Under the pieces are notes generated by a model. That model did no database searches. It worked only from the letters and a program-made list of their open reading frames with translations, and was not told the DNA's origin. From Candidatus Raymondbacteria bacterium RIFOXYA2_FULL_49_16 (GTDB lineage: Bacteria; Fibrobacterota; OXYB2-FULL-49-7; XYB2-FULL-49-35), in assembly GCA_001789205.1 (NCBI GenBank), contig MFYT01000008.1:124001-188000 (forward strand): a stretch of 64,000 nt of DNA. Direction: 5' to 3'. A program made the translations under genes and the position numbers. This document shows, one piece after another, positions 8,538 through 18,044 of the stretch. Within the stretch, counting starts at the first letter, position 1; each line of letters starts with the position of its first letter.

Positions 8538-9547
8538 ATTCCCTCCGATTTTAAATCGCGCTCCATCAGATTCTTAACGGCTGTTTTTGCCTCTTTCTCT
8601 TCGAAGAGGATTTTAAACATCTCTTCAGTAATTGGCATTTGGATGCCCTGTTTGAGCGCCAGGTGATAGGCTGACTGTGTTGTTGGGACTCCTTCGGCAA
8701 CCATGCCAAGGTTTTGCAGGATATGGCTGAGCTTTTCACCCTTTCCCAACAACTCACCCACACGCCTGTTTCTGCTATGCTTGCTTGTGCAGGTAGTGAT
8801 AAGATCGCCCATGCCCGATAGTCCGAAAAAGGTCTCGCGTAAAGCGCCAAGCGAAAGGCCCAAACGGGTGATTTCAACCATTCCACGTGTCAATAGTGCG
8901 CCCTTGGTATTGTCTCCAAAACCGAGCCCATCGCAGACACCTGCTGCCAAAGCAATAATGTTTTTCAAGGCGCCGGCCAATTCAACACCTATTACGTCAC
9001 TGTTGGTATATACCCTGACAGTGCCGCAGCTGAAGAGCGCCTGTACGTTTTCGGCAGCCTCCTGGTTCTCTGAGGCTGCTACCAAAGTGGTGGGAATATT
9101 CCGGCTAACCTCTTCAGCATGGCTGGGGCCGGAAAGAACCACATAATTGTTCCCTGAAATTGAGCTGTTTTCCTCATTTAAAATCTGTGAAACCCGATTA
9201 AGACTTTTATTTTCAATGCCTTTTGCAACATTAACAATAATTGTCTCTGAAAAATCCATTCCAAAGGTCATTTTTACCGAGGAACGAACCACCTGCACAG
9301 GGACTGCAAATACAACCAGGGACGCGTTTTTTAGCGCATGCGAAAGGGTGTTAGTAATTTCAATAGTTTCCGGGATTTTTATGCCAGGAAGCTTAATCGG
9401 TTCTTCGCGCAGTTGTGTGAGTTTTGCGCACGCAATGGAATCAAATTCCCACAAACAGACAGGACATCCGTTTGCGTTGAGCAGCTTAGAAAGCGCTATT
9501 CCCCACCCTCCGGCGCCCAAAACAGCTGTTTTTATTATCTTTTTCAT
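8534..9547 (-). CDS. gpsA: glycerol-3-phosphate dehydrogenase [NAD(P)+]
   Basis: It reduces dihydroxyacetone phosphate to sn-glycerol 3-phosphate, the backbone of phospholipids. The 337-residue length is standard. The Rossmann motif [10 protein letters not shown] is at about residues 11-20, GPSHAEEV matches the family GPSFAxE motif, and the catalytic Lys lies in [15 protein letters not shown]. It starts where plsY stops (TAATG), so product and next enzyme are coded together: GpsA makes the substrate that PlsY acylates. Confidence 0.95.
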   Translation of the reverse strand: MKKIIKTAVLGAGGWGIALSKLLNANGCPVCLWEFDSIACAKLTQLREEPIKLPGIKIPETIEITNTLSHALKNASLVVFAVPVQVVRSSVKMTFGMDFSETIIVNVAKGIENKSLNRVSQILNEENSSISGNNYVVLSGPSHAEEVSRNIPTTLVAASENQEAAENVQALFSCGTVRVYTNSDVIGVELAGALKNIIALAAGVCDGLGFGDNTKGALLTRGMVEITRLGLSLGALRETFFGLSGMGDLITTCTSKHSRNRRVGELLGKGEKLSHILQNLGMVAEGVPTTQSAYHLALKQGIQMPITEEMFKILFEEKEAKTAVKNLMERDLKSEGI

Positions 9548-10188
9548 TACACAGAGTCCTTCTTTTTCCCAAAGGAGATTTTATTCTCGTGGCCGTTGAG
9601 CAGTCTCCGGATGTTTGACCGGTGGGTGAAAAAAATAAGCGCAACCATAAATAAAGCTAAATAGACAAGCGTATTGTTGCTTTGCCAGTGCATTGCGCAG
9701 GTAATCCCTGCCATTACAATTACCGCGGACAGAGAGGCAAGTGATACAATGCGTGCAAAGGCGACAACCACGATCCATGCGGTCAAACCAGCAAGGGCGG
9801 GAAGTGGGTTGATGGCAAGCAGAAATCCCAAGGCGGTACCCACGCCTTTCCCTCCTTTAAAACCCGCAAAAACAGTCCAGATATGGCCACCGATGGCCAT
9901 AAGGCCGCCACAGGCCATAAATAACGTACGATATTCCTGGAATTGGGGCATGTTGGAGAGAAAGAAAACAGGCACATATACTCCAAAAGTTCCTTTGAGC
10001 GCATCAATTGCAAGAACAAGCAGGGCGATCCTCCAACCGCAGGCCCTGTACACGTTAGTTGCGCCTGGGTTTCCTGAACCAATTTTACGGATATCGATGC
10101 CTTTTAAAAGCCTGCAAAAGACAATACTTGTTGGAAAAGAGCCGACAAGATACGCGAGCAGAGCGGATAGTAAAACCATTGATATCAT
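9547..10188 (-). CDS. plsY: glycerol-3-phosphate acyltransferase
   Basis: PlsY moves an acyl group from acyl phosphate to glycerol 3-phosphate in the inner membrane, the first step of phosphatidate synthesis. The 213-residue protein has several membrane helices and the family motifs GSGNPGATNVYRA and GFKGGKGVGTALG. The ATG overlaps the der stop (ATGA). It is paired with gpsA downstream, which makes its substrate. Confidence 0.95.
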   Translation of the reverse strand: MISMVLLSALLAYLVGSFPTSIVFCRLLKGIDIRKIGSGNPGATNVYRACGWRIALLVLAIDALKGTFGVYVPVFFLSNMPQFQEYRTLFMACGGLMAIGGHIWTVFAGFKGGKGVGTALGFLLAINPLPALAGLTAWIVVVAFARIVSLASLSAVIVMAGITCAMHWQSNNTLVYLALFMVALIFFTHRSNIRRLLNGHENKISFGKKKDSV

Positions 10189-11534
10189 AAGACGTATTCC
10201 CTTGGTTTCCGTCTCAGTTTTTTGGCAAACTCAAACTTGATCGGGCATCCGCTGCATTCAAAGTGTTCGTAGAATTTGTTATACAAATATGATATATAGG
10301 ATTCCCTTACCAAGCGGGGCGCGTTTGTCAGAATTTCAAAAACAGGGGGTTTGAGGCTTTTTTGGGCCATGCGGTAGAAAATCACGAATTTTTTTCCAGC
10401 TGGATGAGGATGGCTGTCTGTTGCAGTGAAAAGAAAGGAGGAAAGTTCTTCCCGGGAATATTTACGGTTTAGCAGGAGCCAGACCTTATGAGCGGTTTCA
10501 AGCAATCGGTCGACGCGTTGCCCGGAACGCGCTGACATTGAAATAATAGGCACATATTTAAGGATTTGCACGGATGATGAAAGGTCGCGTACCAGGGCGT
10601 CAAAGGTTTTGGAATCTTTTTCAACCAGATCCCATTTATTTAGTACCGCGATAACTCCCTTGCCCTCGTCGCGTGCATCCGCGATAATTTTCAGGTCTTG
10701 TTCTTGGAGTCCCTGGCTTATATCGACCAGAACCGCGGCAATATCACAGCGTTCTATACTTTCCCTGGTTCGCAGGGCGGACATTTTTTCAATATCATCG
10801 GAAATATGGGTTGTTTTGCGAAGTCCGGCAGTATCTATAAGACAGTAAATTTGTCCGTTTGACGCGCTCAAATAGGAATCGATAGCATCTCTGGTGGTTC
10901 CGGGCATATTGTCGGTAATCATACGGTCTTGCCGGAGAAGAGAATTTACCAGCGTTGACTTGCCAACATTTGGCCTGCCGATCAACGCAATTTTTATTGC
11001 AGAATCAGATTGCAAAACAGCGGTTTCCAATGGAAGCAAATGAATGATTTTGTCCAGAAGGTCGCCGATGCCCTTGCCGTGCATGGCAGAGACTGGAACA
11101 GGTTCGCCAAAACCCAGGGACATGAAATCGTATATATCAGCCTCATGGGCGGTTTCTTCCACTTTGTTTGCCACGAGAAGTACTGGAATGTTCTTTTTCT
11201 GAAGGTCGTGAGCGATAGCCTGATCAGTATCAGTTGGACCTGCCTGACCATCTACTAAAAAAACCACAAGATGGGATGATCTGATGGCCTTCTTTACCTG
11301 TTCCCTGATTTTTGCTTCAATATTTCCCACTTGTTCGAAGACAATACCTCCGGTATCGATTAGTTGAAAGGACCGGCCATTCCAATCAGCTGCCTGCGTC
11401 TGACTGTCCCGCGTTGTACCGCTTTTTTCATCTGTAACCGCACACGGTCTTTCAAGGATACGGTTGAAAAGCGTGGATTTGCCTACATTTGGCCTTCCAA
11501 CAATGGCGATAATTTGTAACTGTTTGTCGTTCAT
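10185..11534 (-). CDS. der: ribosome-associated GTPase Der (EngA)
   Basis: Der has two consecutive GTPase domains and a KH-like C-terminal domain, and it is needed for 50S ribosome assembly. Both P-loops are GRPNVGKST (residues about 13-21 and 188-196), with DTGGI/DTAGL switch II motifs and NKVE/NKWD specificity motifs. The 449-residue length is typical. It is the first gene of the der-plsY-gpsA-merR unit and has a well-formed promoter upstream. Confidence 0.96.
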   Translation of the reverse strand: MNDKQLQIIAIVGRPNVGKSTLFNRILERPCAVTDEKSGTTRDSQTQAADWNGRSFQLIDTGGIVFEQVGNIEAKIREQVKKAIRSSHLVVFLVDGQAGPTDTDQAIAHDLQKKNIPVLLVANKVEETAHEADIYDFMSLGFGEPVPVSAMHGKGIGDLLDKIIHLLPLETAVLQSDSAIKIALIGRPNVGKSTLVNSLLRQDRMITDNMPGTTRDAIDSYLSASNGQIYCLIDTAGLRKTTHISDDIEKMSALRTRESIERCDIAAVLVDISQGLQEQDLKIIADARDEGKGVIAVLNKWDLVEKDSKTFDALVRDLSSSVQILKYVPIISMSARSGQRVDRLLETAHKVWLLLNRKYSREELSSFLFTATDSHPHPAGKKFVIFYRMAQKSLKPPVFEILTNAPRLVRESYISYLYNKFYEHFECSGCPIKFEFAKKLRRKPREYVL

Positions 11535-11561
11535 AAAAGTAATTAGGTTTATATAAAGTAA

Positions 11562-11590
11562 AATATAGTTGAAGGCATTGAAAATGTCAA
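11562..11590 (-). promoter_or_regulatory. sigma-70 type promoter of the der operon
   Basis: On the minus strand a perfect TTGACA (11590-11585) is followed after exactly 17 bases by TATATT (11567-11562). Transcription would start near 11555, about 20 bases before the der ATG at 11534. This is the best sigma-70 match I found by eye in the window. Confidence 0.7.
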
Positions 11591-11655
11591 CACTTAATAA
11601 GTGCTTGATTAGGCAAATAGCGCAACAGATAGAAAATAAAACAGCTTAGAGCAAT

Positions 11656-12339
11656 CTAAAGCTTTGGATATACCATGTATTCCAAGGGATCGTAAAGCTT
11701 GGCTTTTTTAAAACCCTTGAGCCGTCGCATGCAGGCATCGCATTCGCCACAAGCAATATCGTTGTTTTTGTAGCAGCTCCAGGTAAGGTGCAAGGGCAAA
11801 CCCATGTCTTGAGCCTGTTTCACGATGTCGGACTTTTTTAATGAAATAAGGGGGGTTTCGAGGGATATTTTAACGTCGGGCCTTGTACCTTCGGATATGA
11901 CTTTGTTCATGGCTGCAAAATAGTTTTTTGAGCAATCCGGATAGCTCAATTCGCCCCCTTCATTTGCACCAAAGAAGATTTTATCGACCCCGATTACTTC
12001 GGCCCATGAAACAGCAATTGCAATACAATGAGTGTTTAAAAATGCGACGTACGAGGTGGGTATTTTCTTGTTTTCCCCATTGGCCAGGGCAATATTAATA
12101 TTTCTGTCCGTGAGGCTTGAGCCTCCAATCTCCTTAAGATATTTTATTGAAGCAACAAGGCGCTTTTTTACCTTAAAATATGACGCCAGATCTTTAAAAG
12201 CTTTTAGCTCACGCTTTTCGACTTTTTGGCCATAGCTTACATGAAGAAAAAGCGGGTTGTACTTTGCCGCAACCAATGCAGCGGTGAGGCAGCTGTTTAT
12301 CCCTCCGCTGACAATGACCAACACGTTCTTTTTTTTCAT
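11656..12339 (-). CDS. queC: 7-cyano-7-deazaguanine synthase (QueC) homologue
   Basis: QueC turns 7-carboxy-7-deazaguanine into preQ0 with ATP and ammonia, on the path to queuosine in tRNA. The 227-residue length fits. Family marks are the GGSSLTD segment, PDCSKNYFAAMN, ETPLISLKKSDIVK, TWSCY and a C-terminal zinc site with four Cys (SC-Y...ACGECDAC). The PP-loop reads SGGINS, whereas the usual motif is SGGxDS, and the normal DYGQ reads SYGQ. The gene stands alone, with no other queuosine genes in view. The family call is strong, full activity less sure. Confidence 0.82.
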   Translation of the reverse strand: MKKKNVLVIVSGGINSCLTAALVAAKYNPLFLHVSYGQKVEKRELKAFKDLASYFKVKKRLVASIKYLKEIGGSSLTDRNINIALANGENKKIPTSYVAFLNTHCIAIAVSWAEVIGVDKIFFGANEGGELSYPDCSKNYFAAMNKVISEGTRPDVKISLETPLISLKKSDIVKQAQDMGLPLHLTWSCYKNNDIACGECDACMRRLKGFKKAKLYDPLEYMVYPKL

Positions 12340-12374
12340 GCAAATCCTTTCATTTTATCTGCCCTGAAGCATTC

Positions 12375-13745
12375 TTATATTCTCACTGTGCCAAAATCCT
12401 TCAGTTTTTCGGTTACCAATGCCTTTATTTCAGCGAGTCGCTGCTGTGATTTTGCCTCGAACCTGAGTACTAGGATGGGTTGAGTATTGGAGGACCTGAT
12501 GAGTCCCCATCCATCGCCAAACAGAATACGGACCCCATCGGTGGTGATGGTTGTATAATGCGTTGAAAAATATTCAACCGCCTTCTTTGCAATGACGAAT
12601 TTTTCGGCATCGTTTGCGCATTCGACCCTGATTTCTGGCGTGGAAAAATAAACCGGAAGGGCTTTTCTAATGGCGCTGAGCTTTTCATTCCTCTTGTCGA
12701 TGATCTCCATGAGCCTCAGCGCGGCATAGATAGCGTCATCGTATCCGAAATAGCGGTCGCTGAAAAACATGTGCCCGCTCATTTCACCGGCAATGAGTGC
12801 GCCGGTCTCGTGCATTTTGTCCTTGAGCAGGGAGTGCCCCGTCTTCCACATGATCGGAACACCGCCGAAGCGCTCGATCTCTTCAGTGAGGGCCTGAGAA
12901 CATTTTACTTCGAAAATCACTTTTGCGCCAGGCCGTTCGCGCAGCAGATCGAGGGCGTAGATAAGCAGCAAATAGTCGCCATAGATCATTTTACCTTCGT
13001 CGTCTATAACGCCTATGCGGTCTGAATCGCCGTCAAGCCCCACCCCGAAATCAGCGTTTACCTCTTGAACCCGGGCAATAAGGTCCTGGACGTTTTTTTC
13101 GACCGTTGGATCGGGATGGTGGTTGGGGAAGCGGCCATCAACAGTACAATAGAGTTCGTGCACTTCGTGGCCGAATTCCCTGAAAAGGCGGGCCGCGAAA
13201 AGCGCACCAGTGCCATTGCCGGCATCGATAACAATTTTCAATCTTTTTTTGAAAGAGAATTTTGAGCGTAAAAAAGAGCAATAGTCGGGTATAAGATCGT
13301 GACGTTCTATGCTCCCTTTTTTCCCAGTAATGAAATGGCCCGATTCTATGATCTTGTATATTTCCTGGATTTCTTTTCCGTATATGGTGGTTTTGCCAAC
13401 ACCGAGTTTGAATCCATTGAATTCAGCAGGATTGTGGCTCGCGGTGACCATGATCATGCCTCCCACATCAAGATGGAAGAGACTGAAATAGGAGACCGGG
13501 GTTGGGACCACGCCTATATTGACCACGTTAATTCCGGCATCGGCGACCGCATTGCACAGGATGTCGATGAAACGGTTTGTGGATAACCGGACATCACCTC
13601 CAATGGAAATTTTCCGCACGCCCTTGTCAATACAATAAACAGCAAAGGCCCTGCCGATATACTCGACAGTTTGGTTTGTCAGGTCTGTATCGACCAGTCC
13701 GCGTATGTCGTATTCGCGGAAAATATACGGATTTGTTGATGGCAT
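12375..13745 (-). CDS. phosphomannomutase/phosphoglucomutase
   Basis: The 456-residue enzyme belongs to the alpha-D-phosphohexomutase family, which shifts phosphate between C1 and C6 of mannose or glucose. The active-site serine lies in TASHNPAEFNG (about residue 100), the metal loop is DGDSDR (about 240), the sugar loop is GEMSGH, and the phosphate loop RSSNTQP is near the end. Length and motifs match the PMM/PGM (AlgC/ManB) group. It can feed GDP-mannose or UDP-glucose to the polysaccharide genes. It is transcribed away from glcD, 91 bases apart. Confidence 0.9.
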   Translation of the reverse strand: MPSTNPYIFREYDIRGLVDTDLTNQTVEYIGRAFAVYCIDKGVRKISIGGDVRLSTNRFIDILCNAVADAGINVVNIGVVPTPVSYFSLFHLDVGGMIMVTASHNPAEFNGFKLGVGKTTIYGKEIQEIYKIIESGHFITGKKGSIERHDLIPDYCSFLRSKFSFKKRLKIVIDAGNGTGALFAARLFREFGHEVHELYCTVDGRFPNHHPDPTVEKNVQDLIARVQEVNADFGVGLDGDSDRIGVIDDEGKMIYGDYLLLIYALDLLRERPGAKVIFEVKCSQALTEEIERFGGVPIMWKTGHSLLKDKMHETGALIAGEMSGHMFFSDRYFGYDDAIYAALRLMEIIDKRNEKLSAIRKALPVYFSTPEIRVECANDAEKFVIAKKAVEYFSTHYTTITTDGVRILFGDGWGLIRSSNTQPILVLRFEAKSQQRLAEIKALVTEKLKDFGTVRI

Positions 13746-13765
13746 ACTTATTTAAGGGAACACTA

Positions 13766-13794
13766 AAAATACATATTTTTCTTGGTTATGGCAA
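13766..13794 (-). promoter_or_regulatory. candidate promoter of the phosphohexomutase gene
   Basis: On the minus strand TTGCCA (13794-13789) and TATTTT (13771-13766) are 17 bases apart in the 91-base divergent gap. A start point near 13760 would leave a leader of about 15 bases. The -10 element matches only four of six consensus bases. Confidence 0.4.
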
Positions 13795-13836
13795 TTCATT
13801 GCTGTGTTTTCACATATATTAGTATTTTTTAAGATA

Positions 13837-15195
13837 ATGGAATTCATTGAAGCATTGAAGTCACGCCTTAGCCGGAATTCCGTGGACACATCCCTGGAAG
13901 GTCTCCACGCCTATTCATATGACGCCACACGAAAGTCCTCGTTACCCTGTGCTGTTGTCTATCCCTTGAGCACAAACGACGTGGTGTCTATTGTAAAAAT
14001 AGCTCATAGGTTCGGCGTTCCCATTGTTCCTCGCGGGGCAGGGAGCGGCCTTACCGGAGGCGCGATTCCAGTACCCGGTTGTATACTTATGAGCTTGGAA
14101 AAGATGAACAACCTATTGCGCATTGACCAGGAGAACACTACGGCGATTGTTGAACCGGGAATCGTAAATTCCGCTCTTCAGGCCCGCCTTGCTCCGGCAG
14201 GGTATTTTTTCCCCTGCGATCCGGGAAGCGCCGCATTTGCGTCTATTGGCGGAAACATTGTTGAAAACGCGTGCGGCATGCGCGGCAGGCACTTTGGTTC
14301 GTGTTACAGCCAGGTGAAGGGGCTTGAATATGTGGGCGCTGACGGGGCGGTCGTATCAACAGGATATTTTTCAAGCGGTACCGGAAGAATTTTGCAGGCC
14401 CTGTTATGCGGATCAGAGGGAACACTTGGTATTGTTGTCAAGGCCGCGCTCACTATTCTTCCTATTCCCCGCGATTTTACAACGGCGCTGCTTTTTTTCA
14501 GGGAAAAACGTGTCTGCTTTGACTATGCCCTTGGCGTATACGAGAAAGGACTCCTTCCCTATTCCCTTGAATTTATCGATGGGGAACTTCTACGACTGCT
14601 GACCGTCTCAAACCCCGTGTTTCGGAAAGAGGGTTGTGAAGCGCTCCTGTTACTTGAAGCGGGCGGGGACGCGGAACCCTATCATGCGCTGGCCCGGGAC
14701 CATGTTCCACAGGAAATCGTCATTGCAAAAGATAGTAAAGAACGCGCTGCGTTCTGGGAATTCAGGAATTCCGTGTCGCCGTGTCTTTATACTATTGCCC
14801 CGACAAAAATAAACGAGGACATTGCCGTACCTCTGGAAAAGGTGCCTGAGTTTGACGCTTTTCTTACGGATTTGGGGACAACATCGTCCCGGGTAAGAAT
14901 TCTAACTTTTGGGCACATCGGCATTGGCTGTTTTCACTCTAATTTCATGTTCGACGGGACTGACCCTTTGGCTGTAGTGGAGGCAGAGGACCTTGTACGC
15001 AGGGCCATTCAAAAAGCCGTTGCCCTTGAAGGAACCATATCGTGCGAACACGGCATAGGGTTGAGCAAGCGGGAATTTCTACCCATTGAACTGCCTCCGG
15101 AATCGATCAGGTTCCATGCCGCGATCAAGCGGGCGTTCGATCCCAGCGCTATATTCAATCCAGGCAAGATATTCTTGCCAACGGAGTCCTCATGA
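13837..15195 (+). CDS. glcD: glycolate/lactate oxidase FAD subunit (GlcD-like)
   Basis: This FAD-linked 2-hydroxyacid oxidase subunit has the PCMH FAD domain with PRGAGSGLTGGA (about residue 65), GGNIVENACG and a SEGTLGIV loop. The C-terminal FAD-oxidase domain includes GHIGIGCFHSN and EHGIGLSKREF and ends with the usual FDPSAIFNPGKIF. I start at the ATG at 13837 (452 aa), which aligns with the family; an upstream GTG at 13804 adds an unrelated tail. It oxidises glycolate or D-lactate together with the GlcE- and GlcF-like proteins encoded after obgE. It opens a roughly 10-kb plus-strand gene run, and its TGA overlaps the obgE start. Confidence 0.88.
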   Translation: MEFIEALKSRLSRNSVDTSLEGLHAYSYDATRKSSLPCAVVYPLSTNDVVSIVKIAHRFGVPIVPRGAGSGLTGGAIPVPGCILMSLEKMNNLLRIDQENTTAIVEPGIVNSALQARLAPAGYFFPCDPGSAAFASIGGNIVENACGMRGRHFGSCYSQVKGLEYVGADGAVVSTGYFSSGTGRILQALLCGSEGTLGIVVKAALTILPIPRDFTTALLFFREKRVCFDYALGVYEKGLLPYSLEFIDGELLRLLTVSNPVFRKEGCEALLLLEAGGDAEPYHALARDHVPQEIVIAKDSKERAAFWEFRNSVSPCLYTIAPTKINEDIAVPLEKVPEFDAFLTDLGTTSSRVRILTFGHIGIGCFHSNFMFDGTDPLAVVEAEDLVRRAIQKAVALEGTISCEHGIGLSKREFLPIELPPESIRFHAAIKRAFDPSAIFNPGKIFLPTESS

Positions 15196-16163
15196 TCGAC
15201 CGGGCGACCATAACAGTAACGGCCGGCAATGGCGGCAACGGGTGCGTGGCTTTCAGGCGGGAAAAGTATATTCCAAAAGGCGGCCCTTCGGGAGGCGATG
15301 GTGGAGACGGCGGTAATGTTTTTGCCGTTGGACACAAGGACGTGAATACGCTTATTAATTTCAGGTATAACCAGCTTTTTGAGGCAGGCAAGGGAGAACA
15401 TGGCAAGGGATCGAATATGTATGGAAAAGACGGCCAGGATGTTTTCATTCCCCTGCCCCTTGGCACTGTCATTATGGACCAGGAGCGCAGAATCATATGC
15501 GACATGCAGAACCATGGTCAGACACTGCTGCTTGCCGAAGGAGGCAAAGGCGGCAAGGGAAACACACACTTCAAGTCATCGATACGGCAGGCGCCGCGTT
15601 TTGCCACACCGGGCAAACCGGGTATTGAACGAAAGATCATCCTTGAATTGAAGCTGATCGCTGATGTTGGTCTTGTCGGCGAGCCAAATGCAGGAAAATC
15701 AACACTTCTGTCCAAGATTTCCAATGCCCATCCCAAAATTGCGGATTATCCCTTTACGACCCTTGAGCCGCACCTGGGAATTGTGAAGGCCGGGGATGAT
15801 TTCAGTTTTGTAGTGGCCGATATACCAGGGCTCATCGAAGGCGCGCATGACGGAAAAGGGCTCGGCCATGAATTTCTGCGCCACATTGAGCGGACCAAGG
15901 TGCTAGTGTATCTTCTGGATTTGGGTGCAGCACAGCCCCCTTCAGTGGTATTGCGCAAGCTCCGGAACGAATTAAAGCTATACAATCCGGCCCTTCTTTC
16001 CAAGCCCAGCCTAATTGTCTTGAACAAAACAGACATTAAAAAGGGCGCTGGAGGCATCCGCGCTTCAAAAAAACGCCCGGTCCTTGCGATTTCAGCCCTC
16101 AAAGGCATTGGTCTCCAGAAACTTATATTTGCCATCAAGGACACACTCAATGTATCAGCATAG
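15192..16163 (+). CDS. obgE: Obg family GTPase
   Basis: ObgE/CgtA is an essential GTPase tied to 50S assembly and stress signalling. The N-terminal Obg fold is glycine-rich (GNGGNGCVAFRREK and GGDGGDGGNV). The G domain has GEPNAGKST, the TTLEPHLG switch I, DIPGLIEG and NKTD. The 323-residue protein lacks the long C-terminal OCT extension found in some Obg proteins. It overlaps glcD by four bases and the GlcE-like gene by 14, so it is embedded in the glycolate oxidase genes rather than next to rplU-rpmA, its usual place. Confidence 0.95.
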   Translation: MIDRATITVTAGNGGNGCVAFRREKYIPKGGPSGGDGGDGGNVFAVGHKDVNTLINFRYNQLFEAGKGEHGKGSNMYGKDGQDVFIPLPLGTVIMDQERRIICDMQNHGQTLLLAEGGKGGKGNTHFKSSIRQAPRFATPGKPGIERKIILELKLIADVGLVGEPNAGKSTLLSKISNAHPKIADYPFTTLEPHLGIVKAGDDFSFVVADIPGLIEGAHDGKGLGHEFLRHIERTKVLVYLLDLGAAQPPSVVLRKLRNELKLYNPALLSKPSLIVLNKTDIKKGAGGIRASKKRPVLAISALKGIGLQKLIFAIKDTLNVSA

Positions 16164-16803
16164 CACCACATTGCTCCATACGTATACTCCGGCAACCATT
16201 GAGGAGCTTTCCGCTGTTTTTTTAGAACAATTCAACAAGAAGCAGCGGTTTATCACAACATACGAACCTCTGGGCGGGCAACACGGAAACGCCAACGCTG
16301 TTTCGCTAGAAAGCCTTTCCGCCATTTCTTTGGTCGATCGCGTGAACAGCTCGCTTACCTTTTTTTGCGGAACGCCTGTCGCGGACATACTTCACGAATT
16401 GGAACATACTCCGTATTATACTACGCCCTTTGATGTATTTGAACCCAACCTTCGCGCGGGGTATCTTTTTTCACACAAACAGGTATTCAGCAGCGATATG
16501 GTGTACAATATGCTTGTGGTTATGCCCGATGGCAAGCAGATTTCGCTTGGCAGCCGCGCCTATACAAGCGTCGCGGGTTACAATGCAATGGATGTTTTTA
16601 TCGGGACAAAAAACACGGTCGGCGTACCAGTTCGATTTACCTTGAAACTTTTTCCCCGAAGCCACGCACCAAACCATATGATAAACCTTTTTTCAGCCGG
16701 AGCGGATGACGGAAAACCACTGACCGATGCGGAACGGAAAATCATATTGAACCTGAAAAACATCTACGATCCGCTCAATCTCCTTAATACGCGAGACACC
16801 TGA
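16150..16803 (+). CDS. GlcE-like FAD-binding subunit
   Basis: The 217-residue protein aligns with the small FAD subunit GlcE. It has an N-terminal TPATIEEL segment, a middle VAGYNAMDVFIGTKNTVGV stretch that parallels the GlcD/GlcE pattern (AGYD...LxVGSxGTLGV), and an end (IYDPLNLLN) like the FDPxxxLNPG close of FAD oxidases. GlcE is usually about 350 residues, so this is a shortened form. The glycine-rich FAD loop is weak (EPLGGQHGN). The start at 16150 overlaps obgE by 14 bases; its stop shares a base with glcF (TGATG). Its place between glcD and glcF supports the call. Confidence 0.65.
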   Translation: MYQHSTTLLHTYTPATIEELSAVFLEQFNKKQRFITTYEPLGGQHGNANAVSLESLSAISLVDRVNSSLTFFCGTPVADILHELEHTPYYTTPFDVFEPNLRAGYLFSHKQVFSSDMVYNMLVVMPDGKQISLGSRAYTSVAGYNAMDVFIGTKNTVGVPVRFTLKLFPRSHAPNHMINLFSAGADDGKPLTDAERKIILNLKNIYDPLNLLNTRDT

Positions 16804-18026
16804 TGCGCGAATCCTTAATCAAGCAGACTAACGTCTGCTCAAAATGCGGAAAGTGCAGAAGCGTGTGTCCCACGTTTGCCGAGGAGAACAATGAACTCGC
16901 GGTGGCGCGTGGACGCATCCATCTTGCCTGCGCGAGCGCCATGGGCGACCTCCCTGTTTCTGCGCGCCTGAAAACACAGATTACCAGCTGCCTGGTCTGC
17001 ATGAGATGCAAGGAGCATTGTCCCAACAACATTGACATTGAAGACATCATCGTGGAAGCGCGGCGAAAGATCAAAGACTCACTCGACGATTCGTATATTG
17101 AATCGTTTATCATGAAATTCCTGGTAAGCAAGCGCCGACCGCTTTTTTTAGCCGCAAAAATGATGGGGCTATCGACCAAGGCGATACGCGTTTCCGGCCT
17201 GGAAGGGCTTTACCGCAATGCCTTGGCGCTTATCAGCGTGGATAAAAAAAGGAAACTTCCCTCTTTCCAGTCAAAGAACTTCCAGACGCTGTTCGGCGGG
17301 GAGCATACCGCGCCCGGAAACACGCGGAAGGTACTCTATTTTCCCGGCTGTTCGGTCACTTTGAGCCTGCTGCATCTGGGCAGCGCTACGATAAAAGCGC
17401 TTATGCGGAACAATACCACTGTGACTGTCCCGGAAATTGGGTGCTGTGGAATGCCCGTCTATATCTCCGGCAATATTGAATTGGCGCAAAAAATCGCACT
17501 TGAAAACATCGCAATTCTGAAAGAAAGAGGGTGCGATACCATTGTGACCTCGTGCGGATCGTGCGGGCACATGCTGAAAAACGTATATAAAAAACTTCTT
17601 GGCGATACGGTCCATTCATTCAGGGTCCTCGATATTTCAGAATATCTAGCCGAGACCGGATTTGTTCCCGGTCCTGCTGCCGTGGAAAAAACAGTGACGT
17701 ATCACGATCCGTGCCATCTTCGACGAGCCATGAAGGTGTATGAACAGCCACGCATGCTTTTAAAGAGCATCCCCGGCATCAATTATGTTGAAATGGAGTC
17801 GCCTGACACCTGTTGCGGTTCGGGAGGCTCTTTTTCCCTCAAATATTATGATCTATCTCAGAAAATCAGAGAACACAAACTGCATATGTTCCTGCGCACA
17901 AAGGCCGGTACGCTTGCCACGGGCTGTCCCGCGTGCATTATGCACCTCGATGACGGTTTTTACGGGCAAAAAATATCCGCTAGCATAGTCCATCCCATTG
18001 AACTGCTTGCAAAAACATACGAGTAA
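16803..18026 (+). CDS. glcF: glycolate oxidase iron-sulfur subunit (GlcF-like)
   Basis: The 407-residue protein has two 4Fe-4S sites, CSKCGKCRSVCP (near residue 12) and CLVCMRCKEHCP (near 64). Two CCG domains follow (GCCGMPVYISGN and CCGSGGSF, with TSCGSCGHML and HDPCHLRR between). This is the GlcF/LldE/heterodisulfide-reductase-D pattern that carries electrons from the FAD subunit to a membrane or soluble acceptor. It starts on the last base of the GlcE-like stop. The Rnf genes that follow suggest how its electrons could enter the redox network, although a direct link is not shown. Confidence 0.9.
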   Translation: MRESLIKQTNVCSKCGKCRSVCPTFAEENNELAVARGRIHLACASAMGDLPVSARLKTQITSCLVCMRCKEHCPNNIDIEDIIVEARRKIKDSLDDSYIESFIMKFLVSKRRPLFLAAKMMGLSTKAIRVSGLEGLYRNALALISVDKKRKLPSFQSKNFQTLFGGEHTAPGNTRKVLYFPGCSVTLSLLHLGSATIKALMRNNTTVTVPEIGCCGMPVYISGNIELAQKIALENIAILKERGCDTIVTSCGSCGHMLKNVYKKLLGDTVHSFRVLDISEYLAETGFVPGPAAVEKTVTYHDPCHLRRAMKVYEQPRMLLKSIPGINYVEMESPDTCCGSGGSFSLKYYDLSQKIREHKLHMFLRTKAGTLATGCPACIMHLDDGFYGQKISASIVHPIELLAKTYE

Positions 18027-18044
18027 TTTGTATCTTAGTTGGTC

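Noticed and set aside
16084-16149. Upstream extension of the GlcE-like frame into obgE
   Set aside because: The extra 22 residues show no family match, and the ATG at 16150 gives the usual short overlap.
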